A stretch of 64,000 nt of DNA. Source: Candidatus Dechloromonas phosphorivorans. GTDB lineage: Bacteria; Pseudomonadota; Gammaproteobacteria; Burkholderiales; Rhodocyclaceae. Where the stretch lies: NCBI GenBank assembly GCA_016714975.1, contig JADKBR010000028.1, forward strand, positions 62,001 to 126,000. The letters are read 5' to 3'. Below the pieces are notes generated by a model that saw nothing but the letters and a program-made list of their open reading frames with translations, was not told where the DNA came from and did not search any database. Position 1 is the stretch's first letter; each line of letters begins with the position of its first letter. A program made the position numbers and the translations under genes. Shown piece by piece: positions 9,200-18,097 of the stretch.

Positions 9200-10372
9200 C
9201 TACAGGGTTTGATCGAACTCTTCACTGCGCCGTGGCGGATAGGTTTCCCAGCCACCGCAGGCCGGACAGCGCCAGTAGAATTGACGCGCCTTGAAGCCGC
9301 AATTATTGCACCGATAGCGCGACAGGCGCTGCGTATAGCCCGCGATGATGCTCTTCGCGAGGTCGATGTCGGGTCGCACTTCCGGTTCGACCAGCGGCAG
9401 GCGCGCTGCCAACAGCTTCTCCAGGCCGAGCAGAGTCGGGTTCCGCTGCAATTCGCCGCGCACCAGACGATAGGCCTCCGCGTTGCCCTCGCTTTCAACA
9501 ACGAGTTGATAGACCACGTCGAGGAGATCGAGCGAAGGATAGCGCTCGAGGTAACCGCGCAGTAGCGCGATGCCTTCCTCACGGCGCTCCAGCTTGCGGT
9601 AAGTCTCCAGTAGGCGTTGCGCTACCAGTGCCAGATAGGCTGGATCCTGCTGTTCGATGCGCTGCCAGGCCTCGATGGCGCCCAGTGGATTGCCTTCCTG
9701 CAGCAGCACATCGCCCTGCAGCATGCTGCCGCGCACGCACTTGCGGTTCTGCTGCATGGCCGATTCGATGAATACGCGAGCGCCCTCCGGCCGTGAGCGC
9801 ATGATTTCACCGGCAGCAAGCTCGCAGAAAAACTCGGCAATCTGCTGCTGTGACGCCAGATTCGGCATTTCGCGGGCAAGATCGATCGCCTTCTGCCACT
9901 CCTTTTCGACCTGGTAAATTTCAAGCAGGTTGCGCTTGGCATCATCCTCGAAGGATGTCCCGACCAGCTTGTTGAAAATTTCCTCGGCGCGGTCGAGCAG
10001 GCCCGCCTTCAGGAAATTCTGTCCGAGTTCCGAAAGCGCATGCAGACGGACATTCTCTTCAAGGTCAGGGCGGTCAATCAGGTTCTGGTGCATGCGAATG
10101 GCGCGTTCGGTCTCGCCGCGTCGGCGAAACAGATTGCCCAGAGCAAAATGCAGCTCGACCGTCTGGGAATCGACCTTCGCCACTTCGAGGAAGGAGTCGA
10201 TGGCCTTGTCCGGCTGCTCGTTGAGAAGGAAGTTGAGGCCCTGAAAGTAGGAACGAGGAAGGGCCCGCGACTCATGCACGACCTGCCGCATATCGACCCG
10301 CGCGGCACCCCAGCCCAGCCCGAAGAAGAGCGGGACAAGCAGCAGTTGCCAGTAGTCGAACAGATCGCTCAT
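9200..10372 (-). CDS. lapB: Lipopolysaccharide assembly protein B
   Basis: 390 residues: one N-terminal membrane anchor (YWQLLLVPLFFGLGWGAARVD), a long run of TPR helices (about residues 40-340) and a C-terminal rubredoxin-like zinc knuckle with two CxxC pairs (YRCNNCGF and RCPACGGWE). This is the full LapB/YciM architecture. LapB adjusts LpxC proteolysis by FtsH and so balances LPS synthesis. Its start overlaps the lapA stop (ATGA). Confidence 0.96.
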   Translation of the reverse strand: MSDLFDYWQLLLVPLFFGLGWGAARVDMRQVVHESRALPRSYFQGLNFLLNEQPDKAIDSFLEVAKVDSQTVELHFALGNLFRRRGETERAIRMHQNLIDRPDLEENVRLHALSELGQNFLKAGLLDRAEEIFNKLVGTSFEDDAKRNLLEIYQVEKEWQKAIDLAREMPNLASQQQIAEFFCELAAGEIMRSRPEGARVFIESAMQQNRKCVRGSMLQGDVLLQEGNPLGAIEAWQRIEQQDPAYLALVAQRLLETYRKLERREEGIALLRGYLERYPSLDLLDVVYQLVVESEGNAEAYRLVRGELQRNPTLLGLEKLLAARLPLVEPEVRPDIDLAKSIIAGYTQRLSRYRCNNCGFKARQFYWRCPACGGWETYPPRRSEEFDQTL

Positions 10373-10650
10373 GCCAGCGGCGGCGGTTCAGGGGCGGTCG
10401 GTAACTGCGGCCTGGCGGCTTCCCGCTTGAGACGCGAGATTTCACGGCGCTGGCGGAAGATCACGCCAAGCACCGACAACACGCCGAGAAGCGCGCCGGC
10501 GGCGAAAAAAGCCAGCAGGACAATGACCAGCGGCGCTTCCCAGGCATAGTCGAGAACAAAGCGCAGGGTCGTCGGCTCGGTATTGCGGATCGCGAACACC
10601 AGCAGGAACGAGAAGATGATGAGCCGTATGGCCCAGGTCAGTGCAGTCAT
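10369..10650 (-). CDS. lapA: Lipopolysaccharide assembly protein A (DUF1049)
   Basis: 93 residues with two membrane helices (IRLIIFSFLLVFAIRN and APLVIVLLAFFAAGALLGVLS) flanking a short loop that contains NTEPTTLRFVLDY, followed by a basic coiled tail (RQRREISRLKREA). This is the LapA/YciS pattern. It is translationally coupled to lapB. A terminator lies between it and ihfB, so the lapAB operon probably starts with its own promoter inside or near that gap, or by read-through. Confidence 0.94.
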   Translation of the reverse strand: MTALTWAIRLIIFSFLLVFAIRNTEPTTLRFVLDYAWEAPLVIVLLAFFAAGALLGVLSVLGVIFRQRREISRLKREAARPQLPTAPEPPPLA

Positions 10651-10655
10651 AACGT

Positions 10656-10691
10656 CAAAAAGAAAAAAGGGGCAGTGAAAACCACTGCCCC
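10656..10691 (-). terminator. Rho-independent terminator after ihfB
   Basis: On the minus strand a perfect 9-bp stem (GGGGCAGTG/CACTGCCCC, bases 10669-10677 and 10683-10691) with a 5-base loop is followed by a T-rich tract complementary to the A run at 10656-10668. It lies 29 bases after the ihfB stop and just before lapA. Strong textbook structure; it ends the aroA-cmk/rpsA-ihfB stretch. Confidence 0.93.
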
Positions 10692-10720
10692 GAATCTACC
10701 ACATTGCGCCTTGACCGGCG

Positions 10721-11006
10721 TCAGATCGACAGGTCGACCCGTTCGCGCAGTTCCTTGCCTGCCTTGAAGTGCGGAACCCATTTTGGCAGGCACGCTGACC
10801 TTTTCCCCCGACTTGGGGTTGCGGCCAGTGCGCGGTGGCCGGTAGTTGAGCGCAAAGCTGCCGAATCCGCGTATCTCGATGCGATCCCCGCGCACCAGGG
10901 CGTCGGACAACGCATCGAGAATCACCTTGACCGCGAAATCAGCATCCTTCGCCCCCAGCTGGGAAAAACGTCCCGCCAGCTGGGCGATGAGCTCGGACTT
11001 GGTCAT
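10721..11006 (-). CDS. ihfB: Integration host factor subunit beta, frameshifted
   Basis: HU/IHF fold: MTKSELIAQLAGRF, DRIEIRGFGSFALNYR and PRTGRNPKSGEKV are intact, then an extra A in the codons around 10781-10784 (T4 on the plus strand) shifts the frame. In the next frame the protein finishes normally with KWVPHFKAGKELRERVDLSI and a stop at 10721, total about 94 residues. IHF bends DNA in recombination, replication and transcription. The position right behind rpsA is the conserved proteobacterial arrangement. The single homopolymer insertion suggests a base-calling error. Confidence 0.94.
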
Positions 11007-11017
11007 CCTTTTGCCTG

Positions 11018-12700
11018 TCAGCCTTGTTGGTTGAACTTGGCCTTCAGCAGGGCGCCGAGGTTGGTTGTACCGGAAGCCGCCGACGAAGATGACTCGGCAG
11101 ACAGCTTCTGCATCGCATCGTGCTGCTCGGCACTGTCCTTCGCCTTGATCGACAGATTGATGCCACGCGTCTTGCGATCCACATTGATGATCATGGCCTC
11201 CACTTCGTCACCCACCCTAAGGTGCTGCGACAGGTCGTCGATACGATCACGCGAGAACTCGGAAGCGCGCAGGTAGCCTTCGTTATCGCCATCGAGCGTC
11301 AGCACGGCACCGCGGGCGTCAACCGACTTGACAGTGGCACGCACCATGCTGTTCTTCTCGTGGGTGGCGATGAAGTTGGTGTACGGGTCGCCATCCATCT
11401 GCTTGACACCGAGGGAAATACGCTCCTTCTCGACATCGATCCCGAGAACCAGAGCCTCGATTTCGTCACCCTTCTTGAAGTTGCGAATGGCATCCTCGCC
11501 AGTCGCGCTCCAGGACAGGTCGGACAGGTGAACCAGGCCGTCGATGCCGCCGGGAAGGCCGATGAAGATGCCAAAGTCGGTGATCGACTTGATCGCGCCG
11601 CGGACCTTGTCGCCCTTCTTGTGGTTCATCGCGAAATCGTCCCAAGGATTCGACTTGCACTGCTTCATGCCGAGGGAGATGCGGCGACGCTCTTCGTCGA
11701 TTTCGAGGATCATGACTTCGACTTCGTCGCCCAGCGAAACGACCTTGGAAGGATGGACGTTCTTGTTGGTCCAGTCCATTTCAGAGACGTGCACCAGGCC
11801 TTCGATGCCCTGCTCGATCTCGACGAATGAACCGTAGTCGGTCAGGTTGGTGACCTTGCCGAACAGGCGGGTGCCGGCCGGGTAACGGCGGGCGATGCCG
11901 ACCCACGGATCGTCGCCGAGCTGCTTCATGCCCAGCGAGACACGGTTCTTCTCGGCGTCGAACTTGAGGATCTTGGCGGTGACTTCGTCGCCGACATTGA
12001 GCACTTCGCTCGGGTGACGGACGCGGCGCCAGGCCAGGTCGGTGATGTGCAGCAGGCCATCGATGCCGCCGAGGTCGACGAACGCACCGTAATCGGTGAT
12101 GTTCTTGACGATACCCTTGACGACGGTGCCCTCCTGAAGGTTCTCAAGCAGCTTTTCGCGATCCTTGCCGGCAGTGGCTTCGAGCACGGCCCGGCGCGAC
12201 ATGACCACGTTGTTGCGCTTGCGGTCCAGCTTGATGACCTTGAACTCCATGGTCTTGCCTTCGTACGGCGTCGTATCCTTGACCGGACGCATGTCGACCA
12301 GCGAACCCGGCAGGAAGGCCCGGACGCCGTTCGACATGACGGTGAGGCCGCCCTTGACCTTGCCGGTAATCGTGCCGGTGACCAGGGAGTTGTTGTTCAG
12401 GGCTTCTTCCAGGAAGTTCCAGGCGGCGATGCGCTTGGCGCGATCACGCGACAGGCGCGTGGCGCCGTAGCCGTCTTCCAGCATCTCGATGGCAACCTGG
12501 ACGAAATCGCCCACCTTGACTTCGAGTTCGCCCTGATCACTCAGGAATTCTTCCAGCGGAACGTAGGATTCCGATTTCAGGCCGGCATTGACTACAACGA
12601 AATTGCGGTCAATGAGCATCACCTCAGCGGTGATGACTTCGCCTTGGCGCATTTCCTGGCGTGCCAAGCTTTCTTCAAATAGTTGAGCAAAAGATTCCAT
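11018..12700 (-). CDS. rpsA: 30S ribosomal protein S1
   Basis: 560 residues from the ATG giving MESFAQLFEESL, chosen because family members begin there; an earlier in-frame ATG (MKVLSV) adds six residues. Six S1 RNA-binding repeats are visible, with ITDYGAFVDLGGIDGLLH, LTDYGSFVEIEQGIEGLVH and ITDFGIFIGLPGGIDGLVH as clear examples. S1 recruits mRNA to the 30S subunit. As often in rpsA genes, no strong Shine-Dalgarno sequence precedes the start. A terminator behind cmk separates it from the upstream gene; ihfB follows by 11 bases. Confidence 0.97.
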   Translation of the reverse strand: MESFAQLFEESLARQEMRQGEVITAEVMLIDRNFVVVNAGLKSESYVPLEEFLSDQGELEVKVGDFVQVAIEMLEDGYGATRLSRDRAKRIAAWNFLEEALNNNSLVTGTITGKVKGGLTVMSNGVRAFLPGSLVDMRPVKDTTPYEGKTMEFKVIKLDRKRNNVVMSRRAVLEATAGKDREKLLENLQEGTVVKGIVKNITDYGAFVDLGGIDGLLHITDLAWRRVRHPSEVLNVGDEVTAKILKFDAEKNRVSLGMKQLGDDPWVGIARRYPAGTRLFGKVTNLTDYGSFVEIEQGIEGLVHVSEMDWTNKNVHPSKVVSLGDEVEVMILEIDEERRRISLGMKQCKSNPWDDFAMNHKKGDKVRGAIKSITDFGIFIGLPGGIDGLVHLSDLSWSATGEDAIRNFKKGDEIEALVLGIDVEKERISLGVKQMDGDPYTNFIATHEKNSMVRATVKSVDARGAVLTLDGDNEGYLRASEFSRDRIDDLSQHLRVGDEVEAMIINVDRKTRGINLSIKAKDSAEQHDAMQKLSAESSSSAASGTTNLGALLKAKFNQQG

Positions 12701-12753
12701 TACGGAGAGAACTTTCATGCCGCAGACCGTGAAATCCACAGCGGGTTGGAGTT

Positions 12754-12779
12754 GAAAAAATGCCGGCCAGACGGCCGGC
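12754..12779 (-). terminator. Rho-independent terminator between cmk and rpsA
   Basis: Minus-strand stem GCCGGCC/GGCCGGC (bases 12762-12768 and 12773-12779, 7 perfect pairs, 4-base loop) followed by a T6 tract (A run 12755-12760). It lies 7 bases after the cmk stop and 53 bases before the rpsA start. It could also attenuate read-through into rpsA. Confidence 0.9.
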
Positions 12780-12786
12780 GACACCT

Positions 12787-13446
12787 TACTGCAATGCTTC
12801 CCTGCTCCACGCGAGAACCTGGTTTACCGCCTGTTCTATGGTGAGGTCGGTCGTGTCGAGCAGTCGAGCATCCGCTTCCTGCTTGAGCGGCGCCACGCTG
12901 CGCCGGAAATCCCGATCGTCGCTGCCGCAGGTCAAGCAGAAGGTCGGGGAGGTTAGCAGAGAATCCTTTCTCGATCAACTGCTTATAACGACGTTCCGCC
13001 CTCGCCTCGGCGCTCGCCGTCAGAAAGACCTTGAGCTGCGCACGCGGAAAAACCACCGACCCCATGTCGCGCCCGTCGCCGACCAGTCCCGACGCTTTGT
13101 TGAACGCCCGCTGGCGGAACAGCAGGGCCTCGCGCACGGCCGGCAGGGCCGCCACCTGCGAAGCGCCGGCGGAGATCTCCTCGCCGCGGATGGCATCGCC
13201 GACCGCCTGACCGTTCAGGCGGATATCGGCTTCCGAAAACCCGACATCGAGGCCGGCGGCTATTGCCGCGACACCCGCCTCATCCGTCCAATCGATACCC
13301 GCTTTTCTTGCGGCGAGCGCGGTTAACCGATACAAGGCGCCCGAATCCAGATAGCCGAACCCGAGCGCCGCCGCCACGCGCGCCGCTACCGTGCCTTTGC
13401 CGGAAGCCGAGGGGCCGTCGATGGCAATGACCGGCGCCGCCGTGGT
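12787..13446 (-). CDS. cmk: Cytidylate kinase, fused in frame to AroA and frameshifted near the end
   Basis: The P-loop IDGPSASGKGTV opens the domain; YLDSGALYRLTALAA, DGRDMGSVVFP and FLTASAEARAERRYKQL are typical Cmk motifs. A base is missing near 12920 (after LLLDLRQR); in the restored frame the protein continues DDRDFRRSVAPLKQEADA through LDTTDLTIEQAV to a TAA at 12787. It phosphorylates CMP and dCMP. No stop codon separates it from AroA and no start codon occurs at the junction (FEQFAGVTTAAPVIAIDG), so it may be the C-terminal half of a bifunctional protein. The boundary given here is approximate. Confidence 0.93.
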
Positions 13447-14713
13447 TACACCGGCAAATTGTTCGAAATAATCGGGAAACGTCTTGGCGACGCATTTCGG
13501 ATCGTTGATCCGCAGCGGCGTGCCGAAAGCCGCCAGCGAGAAGCACATCGCCATGCGGTGATCGTCGTAGGTATCGATCGCCGCCGGTTTGAGGCTGGCG
13601 GGCGTGACGCGGATGAAATCCTCGCCCTCTTCCACGATGGCACCGAGCTTGCGCAGTTCGGTCGCCATCGCCGCGATGCGGTCGGTCTCCTTGACCCGCC
13701 ACGAAGCGATGTTACGCAGCGTCGTCGTTCCTTGGCGAACAGCGCCGTCGTCGCCAGCGTCATCGCCGCGTCGGGAATGTGGTTGCAATCGAGGTCGACC
13801 GCCACCAGGCTCCCTGCGGCGCCCGGGACTCCATCCAGTTCTGTCCCATTTCGACACGGGCGCCCATTTGCGCCAAGGCTTCGGCAAACTTCACATCACC
13901 CTGGATCGAATCGCGCCCGACACCCTCGACGCGCACGGGTCCGCCGCCGATGGCGCCGAGCGCCAGGAAATAGGAAGCCGACGAAGCATCGCCCTCGACA
14001 TAGATCGTACCGGGCGACACGTATCGGCTGCCGGCCCTCACCGTGAACCGCTGCCAGCCCTCGCGCTCGACCATCACGCCGAAGCGCGCCATCGTCGCCA
14101 GCGTGATTTCGATATACGGCCTGGAAATCAGCTCGCCGACAACGTCGACCGCAACCGTCGCCCCGGTCAGCGGCAGGGCCATCAGCAGCCCGGTCAGGAA
14201 CTGGCTGGAGACGTCGCCGCGCACCCTGACCACGCCGCCGGGCCGGATCGCCGCCGGCTTCAGGTGCAGCGGCGGCAAACCGTCGTTATCGAGATAGGTC
14301 ACATCCGCCCCGAGCTGGCGCAGGCCGTCGACCAAGTCGCCGATCGGCCGCTCGTGCATACGCGCCACGCCCTTCAGCACGTAGTCGCCGCCGGCCAGCG
14401 CCAGTGCGGCGGTCAGCGGACGAAAGGCGGTGCCGGCGTTGCCGAGGAACAACTCGGCCTGACGCACCGGAAAGCGCCCGCCGCAACCGGCGATCCGCCA
14501 GTTATCGCCGCCCAGGTGCATCACGCCGACACCCAGGTTTTTCAGCGCTTCGAGCATGCGCTCGGTATCGTCCGAAGCCAGCAGGTCGCGGACTTCGGTC
14601 TCCCCATCGGCGAGCGCCGCCAACAGAAGCACGCGGTTGGAAATGCTCTTGGAGCCAGGCAGGCGGACAGTGCCGGCGGCAGAGAGCAATTGGGGGAGGT
14701 CAAGGAAATCCAT
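13447..14713 (-). CDS. aroA: 3-phosphoshikimate 1-carboxyvinyltransferase (EPSP synthase), two frameshifts
   Basis: Starts MDFLDLPQLLSAAGTV at 14713. LPGSKSISNRVLLLAAL is the phosphate-binding signature, LFLGNAGTAFRPLTAAL the catalytic loop, and RVRGDVSSQFLTGLL follows. Two one-base losses interrupt the gene: near 13810 (after MESRAPQG) and near 13731 (after TTALFAK). Between them the frame reads VAVDLDCNHIPDAAMTLA; afterwards TTTLRNIASWRVKETDRI, YDDHRMAMCFSLAAFG and FPDYFEQFAG are all family motifs. EPSP synthase is needed for aromatic amino acids, so sequencing error is the likely cause. Upstream lies wzz instead of the usual hisC/tyrA. Confidence 0.94.
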
Positions 14714-14777
14714 GCAATGGCACACTCCCGGGCGCATCGGGCCGGGCCAAGTTGAATTGAGAATCGGCGTTATTCGA

Positions 14778-15740
14778 TCAGGAAGCGACTGATGCTGCAC
14801 GCGCCCGCTTCGCTCGCCGCCAGGCATCGACGAAGAACACCGCCACGACGCCCGCCAGCAGGCCGCCGATCAGGCCGAGGGCGAGGAGCAGGGTTTTCTT
14901 GGGGGAAACCGGCTTGTCAGTGACAAAAACGGCTTCAATTGCCTTGGCCGGTTGTGTCGCCGGAGGCATCAAGGCCGTTTCGTACACCATGATCGTCTGG
15001 CGCTGCCCAAACACTTCGGCCTCTTTCTGAACCCTCAGCGAAGTAATCAGCGAAAGCTGTGTAAAGCGGTCGTCCTTGACCCCGACGTTGGCCATCATTT
15101 TGTTGAGGCCGTCGAGTTCCTTCTCGGCGCTGGCCAGCTTTTCCTTGCTAATCGCCAAATCAAGGCGCATTTTGTCGATCATCGGCTTGGCAATTTCGGC
15201 TTGCCGATTTGCCAGTTCCATAACCGTGGCTTCGGCGATCTTTTTTGCGCCATCAGCACTGTCACCGCTCGCTTTCACTTCAATCAAGGGAGAGGCTCCG
15301 GGAACCACAGAAGCTTTAACCAGTTGAAGCGTCAAATGGCTCGCCGTAGCAGAGGACGAACGCGCCAAGTCGTCAATCCATGCCTGATTGCCCACTTTTT
15401 CAGCCACTGCCATTTGAAAAGCGGGGGTTTTCATCCGCTCGATAGACTGGGTCGGCGGCTCGACAGGCAAGGGGGTGCCCTGCCCAACCTGCCCAACCTG
15501 CCCAACCTGCCCAACCTGCCCAACCTGCCCAACCTGCCCAACCTGCCCAACCTGCCCAACCTGCCCAACCTGCACAACCGCAACCGCTTCGTACTTGGGC
15601 GGCAAAACCATCAGCGCCGCACCGGCGCCGGCCAAACCAAGCAACGTGCCGCCCACGACGTAATACCACCCGGCCCGCAACTTTTCCCAAAGGTCGAACA
15701 AGCTGATCTCGTCGTCCTGCATCATTTCGTTTTCGTTCAT
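14778..15740 (-). CDS. wzz: Wzz-type polysaccharide chain-length determinant with VGQ repeat
   Basis: 320 residues in PCP1/Wzz layout: cytoplasmic N-terminus, first membrane helix (about 28-50, VVGGTLLGLAGAGAALMVL), large periplasmic domain, second helix near the C-terminus (LLLALGLIGGLLAGVVAVFFVDAW, about 283-306). Wzz proteins set the modal length of Wzy-made polysaccharide. Just after helix 1 the sequence YEAVAVVQ runs into ten tandem VGQ tripeptides before PVEPPTQSIERM. The flanks fit the normal first beta-strand of Wzz (which often reads VGQVG), so a native motif has been expanded by a 9-bp tandem repeat. Follows the WbpM-like gene by 20 bases; aroA starts 64 bases downstream. Confidence 0.9.
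   Translation of the reverse strand: MNENEMMQDDEISLFDLWEKLRAGWYYVVGGTLLGLAGAGAALMVLPPKYEAVAVVQVGQVGQVGQVGQVGQVGQVGQVGQVGQVGQGTPLPVEPPTQSIERMKTPAFQMAVAEKVGNQAWIDDLARSSSATASHLTLQLVKASVVPGASPLIEVKASGDSADGAKKIAEATVMELANRQAEIAKPMIDKMRLDLAISKEKLASAEKELDGLNKMMANVGVKDDRFTQLSLITSLRVQKEAEVFGQRQTIMVYETALMPPATQPAKAIEAVFVTDKPVSPKKTLLLALGLIGGLLAGVVAVFFVDAWRRAKRARAASVAS
15481..15579. repeat. 9-bp tandem repeat (VNTR) inside wzz
   Basis: Ten perfect copies of TGCCCAACC (15481-15570) plus one copy with a single change, TGCACAACC (15571-15579). On the coding strand each unit encodes the tripeptide VGQ. Copy-number change by slippage would keep the reading frame and lengthen or shorten the periplasmic strand in steps of three residues. 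Confidence 0.97.
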
Positions 15741-15760
15741 TTATCCAGCTTTCAAAAAAT

Positions 15761-17695
15761 TCAATGCACGACCACATCGCCCCTAGAGGACCTGGCCATC
15801 GTGCGCCACAGCATTTCGCCGTCGCCATGCCGGGCCGGGGCGTATTCCTCCACCAGCATTCCCAACAACCCCAGCGCCTTCTCATAATCGAAGGCCTGGC
15901 AGGCCTCATCCAAGCTCGCCAAGCGCTCGGTCAGCACGGCCCACGGCACTTCGTGCTCGTAGGCGCGCATGATCAACGGATGCGACGTGCCTTCCACATT
16001 GTCGCCAATCAGCAACTCCTCGTAGAGCTTCTCGCCCGGGCGCAGGCCAACCACTTCAATCGCGATGTCGCCGTCCGGATGCGCTTCGTCGAGCAACTCC
16101 AGACCGCTCAGATGCACCATGCGCCGCGCGAGGTCGACGATTTTAACCGGCTTGCCCATGTCCAGCACATAAACTTCGCCGCCCTGGCCCATCGAACCCG
16201 CCTGGATCACCAGTTGCGCGGCCTCGGGGATGGTCATGAAATAACGCGTGATATCGGCGTGGGTCAGGGTGATCGGCCCGCCCGCCGCAATCTGCTTGCG
16301 GAACAACGGCACCACCGAACCCGAGGAGCCGAGCACATTGCCGAAGCGCACCATGCAGAAACGCGTTGCCTTGCCCTGCCCACCCCTGCGCGCCAGTGCC
16401 TGCAGGATCAGCTCCGAAAGCCGTTTGCTGGCGCCCATCACGTTGGTCGGGCGCACCGCCTTGTCGGTGGAAATCAGCACGAAGGCTTCCACCCCCGCCG
16501 CCAGCGCTGCTTCCGCCATGCGCCGCGTGCCGACCGCATTGTTGCGCAGACCCTCGATCGGGTTGTGCTCGACCAGCGGCACATGCTTGTAGGCCGCCGT
16601 GTGGTAGACGGTCTGCACGCCGAAACCCCGCATCACCATTTCGTTGCGACGCTGGTGAATCACCGAACCCAGCACGGGTACCAGCTCGACCCGCAGATTG
16701 CCGCGCGAACATAGCGCGGCCAATTCCTGTTCGATCGAATACAACGCAAACTCGGAAATCTCCATCAACACCAGCCGCGACGGCTGCAGCCGAACGATCT
16801 GGCGACAAAGTTCGGAACCGATCGAACCTCCTGCCCCGGAGACCAGCACCACCTTCCCGGTGATGCAGCGCCCGAGCAATGCGGCGTCCGGCGCGACGCA
16901 TTCCCGCCCGAGCAAATCCTCGATTTCGACCTCCCGGATGGCGTCGACCGCAACATTCCCGCTCACCACGTCGGCCATGCCAGGCACCAGTTTGACCTTG
17001 CAATGCAAGCCCTCCAGGCGGTCGATGATTTCCGCCCGCCGGGCACGACTGGCCGAGGGAATGGCCAGCAACAACTCGTCGACCTGCTTCGCCGCCAGCA
17101 CCGCCGCCAGTTCATCGGGCGGATATACCCGCAAACCCGCCAATTCGCTCTTCTGCAGCGCCGGGTTGTCATCGAAGAAGACAACCGGCTGGTACTCCCG
17201 CCCGGCACGCAGCGCATAGGCCAGTTGCGTGCCGGCCTGACCGGCACCGTAGATGGCAATCCGCTTTCGTGAATCCTGGCTGCGCTCCGCCTGCAGAAAA
17301 TAGCTGCGCACGATAAATCGTGTCGCGCCCACATAAACAATCGCCAGCAACCAGTAGATCGCCAGAACACCGCGGGACAGCCCCGGCGTATGCGTCAGGG
17401 CGATTCCCGCCGCCAGCAACATGACCGAGAGAGTGACCCCGCCGGCCACCACGAATACCACGCGATCCTCCATGAAACGGATGACTGCCCGGTACAAGCC
17501 AAGCCGGATGAAGATGGGGATCGCCAGCAGCGGTGCCGCCAGCATCTGCCAACCGTAAGGCGCCAGCGTCGGGTTCCAGGTTTCGAAGCGCAGCGCCAGC
17601 GCCGACCAAAAGGCGAGGAGCAACAAGACAAAGTCAGTGGCTACCGAAATCGCCTGTTTGTGCCTTCTTGGCAACGATAAAAACATTTTCAGCAT
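15761..17695 (-). CDS. WbpM/PglF-type nucleotide-sugar C6 dehydratase
   Basis: 644 residues. The N-terminus has four membrane helices (first FVLLLLAFWSALAL), then a CoA-binding-like Rossmann domain (AIYGAGQAGTQLAYAL) and a C-terminal SDR domain (VSGAGGSIGSELCRQI about residue 295). The active site reads STDKAVRPTNVMGASK, with Met replacing the usual Tyr of YxxxK as in WbpM, FlaA1 and PglF. Such enzymes convert UDP-GlcNAc to UDP-4-keto-6-deoxy-GlcNAc, the precursor of QuiNAc, FucNAc and bacillosamine. With the 4-reductase at 23716 and the initiating transferase at 21098 it probably makes the first sugar of the repeat unit. Confidence 0.92.
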   Translation of the reverse strand: MLKMFLSLPRRHKQAISVATDFVLLLLAFWSALALRFETWNPTLAPYGWQMLAAPLLAIPIFIRLGLYRAVIRFMEDRVVFVVAGGVTLSVMLLAAGIALTHTPGLSRGVLAIYWLLAIVYVGATRFIVRSYFLQAERSQDSRKRIAIYGAGQAGTQLAYALRAGREYQPVVFFDDNPALQKSELAGLRVYPPDELAAVLAAKQVDELLLAIPSASRARRAEIIDRLEGLHCKVKLVPGMADVVSGNVAVDAIREVEIEDLLGRECVAPDAALLGRCITGKVVLVSGAGGSIGSELCRQIVRLQPSRLVLMEISEFALYSIEQELAALCSRGNLRVELVPVLGSVIHQRRNEMVMRGFGVQTVYHTAAYKHVPLVEHNPIEGLRNNAVGTRRMAEAALAAGVEAFVLISTDKAVRPTNVMGASKRLSELILQALARRGGQGKATRFCMVRFGNVLGSSGSVVPLFRKQIAAGGPITLTHADITRYFMTIPEAAQLVIQAGSMGQGGEVYVLDMGKPVKIVDLARRMVHLSGLELLDEAHPDGDIAIEVVGLRPGEKLYEELLIGDNVEGTSHPLIMRAYEHEVPWAVLTERLASLDEACQAFDYEKALGLLGMLVEEYAPARHGDGEMLWRTMARSSRGDVVVH

Positions 17696-17707
17696 CAGCT
17701 TTCCTGT

Positions 17708-18097
17708 CTACCCGACATGCCGCACCGGGCCCGGGTACTGCGCCACCACAGCATCCATCGTCAACAGGACAATACCCTCAACGGTTGCCTGTGCCACCAG
17801 GATGCGGTCAAACGGGTCTTTATGTATGGGTGGCAAACTGGCGATGGAAACGGCATGCTCACTGGTAATCACCAGTTCCTGATAACCGTTGTCCAGCAAC
17901 CCGCGGCGCAACACCCTCGCATCTACCTGAAAATCGGAGCGGCCGAGTGCGTTCTTGACGGCAATTTCCCAGAGGCTGGCCGCACTGAATAGCAGTTCGT
18001 TCTGGGTTTCTTCAAGCAGCGGGCGAGCCGCCGCCGGTAACAGCCCCGGCGATCCGGCAGCCCAGAGCAGCAAATGGGTATCCAGCAGCAATTTCAT
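17708..18097 (-). CDS. PIN-domain toxin of a Phd/VapC-type pair
   Basis: 129 residues, PIN fold (MKLLLDTHLLLWAAG with the first catalytic Asp; SLWEIAVKNALG; HKDPFDRILVAQA with the later acidic residue). The LWEI and PFDR motifs match the subfamily paired with Phd/YefM antitoxins. Predicted RNase toxin. Its start overlaps the stop of the antitoxin upstream (ATGA). It lies 12 bases upstream of nothing else on this strand except the WbpM-like gene, whose start is at 17695. Confidence 0.9.
   Translation of the reverse strand: MKLLLDTHLLLWAAGSPGLLPAAARPLLEETQNELLFSAASLWEIAVKNALGRSDFQVDARVLRRGLLDNGYQELVITSEHAVSIASLPPIHKDPFDRILVAQATVEGIVLLTMDAVVAQYPGPVRHVG

Noticed and set aside
15481..15579. VNTR considered as an on/off phase-variation switch
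   Set aside because: The unit is 9 bp, so copy-number change cannot shift the reading frame; only length tuning is possible.
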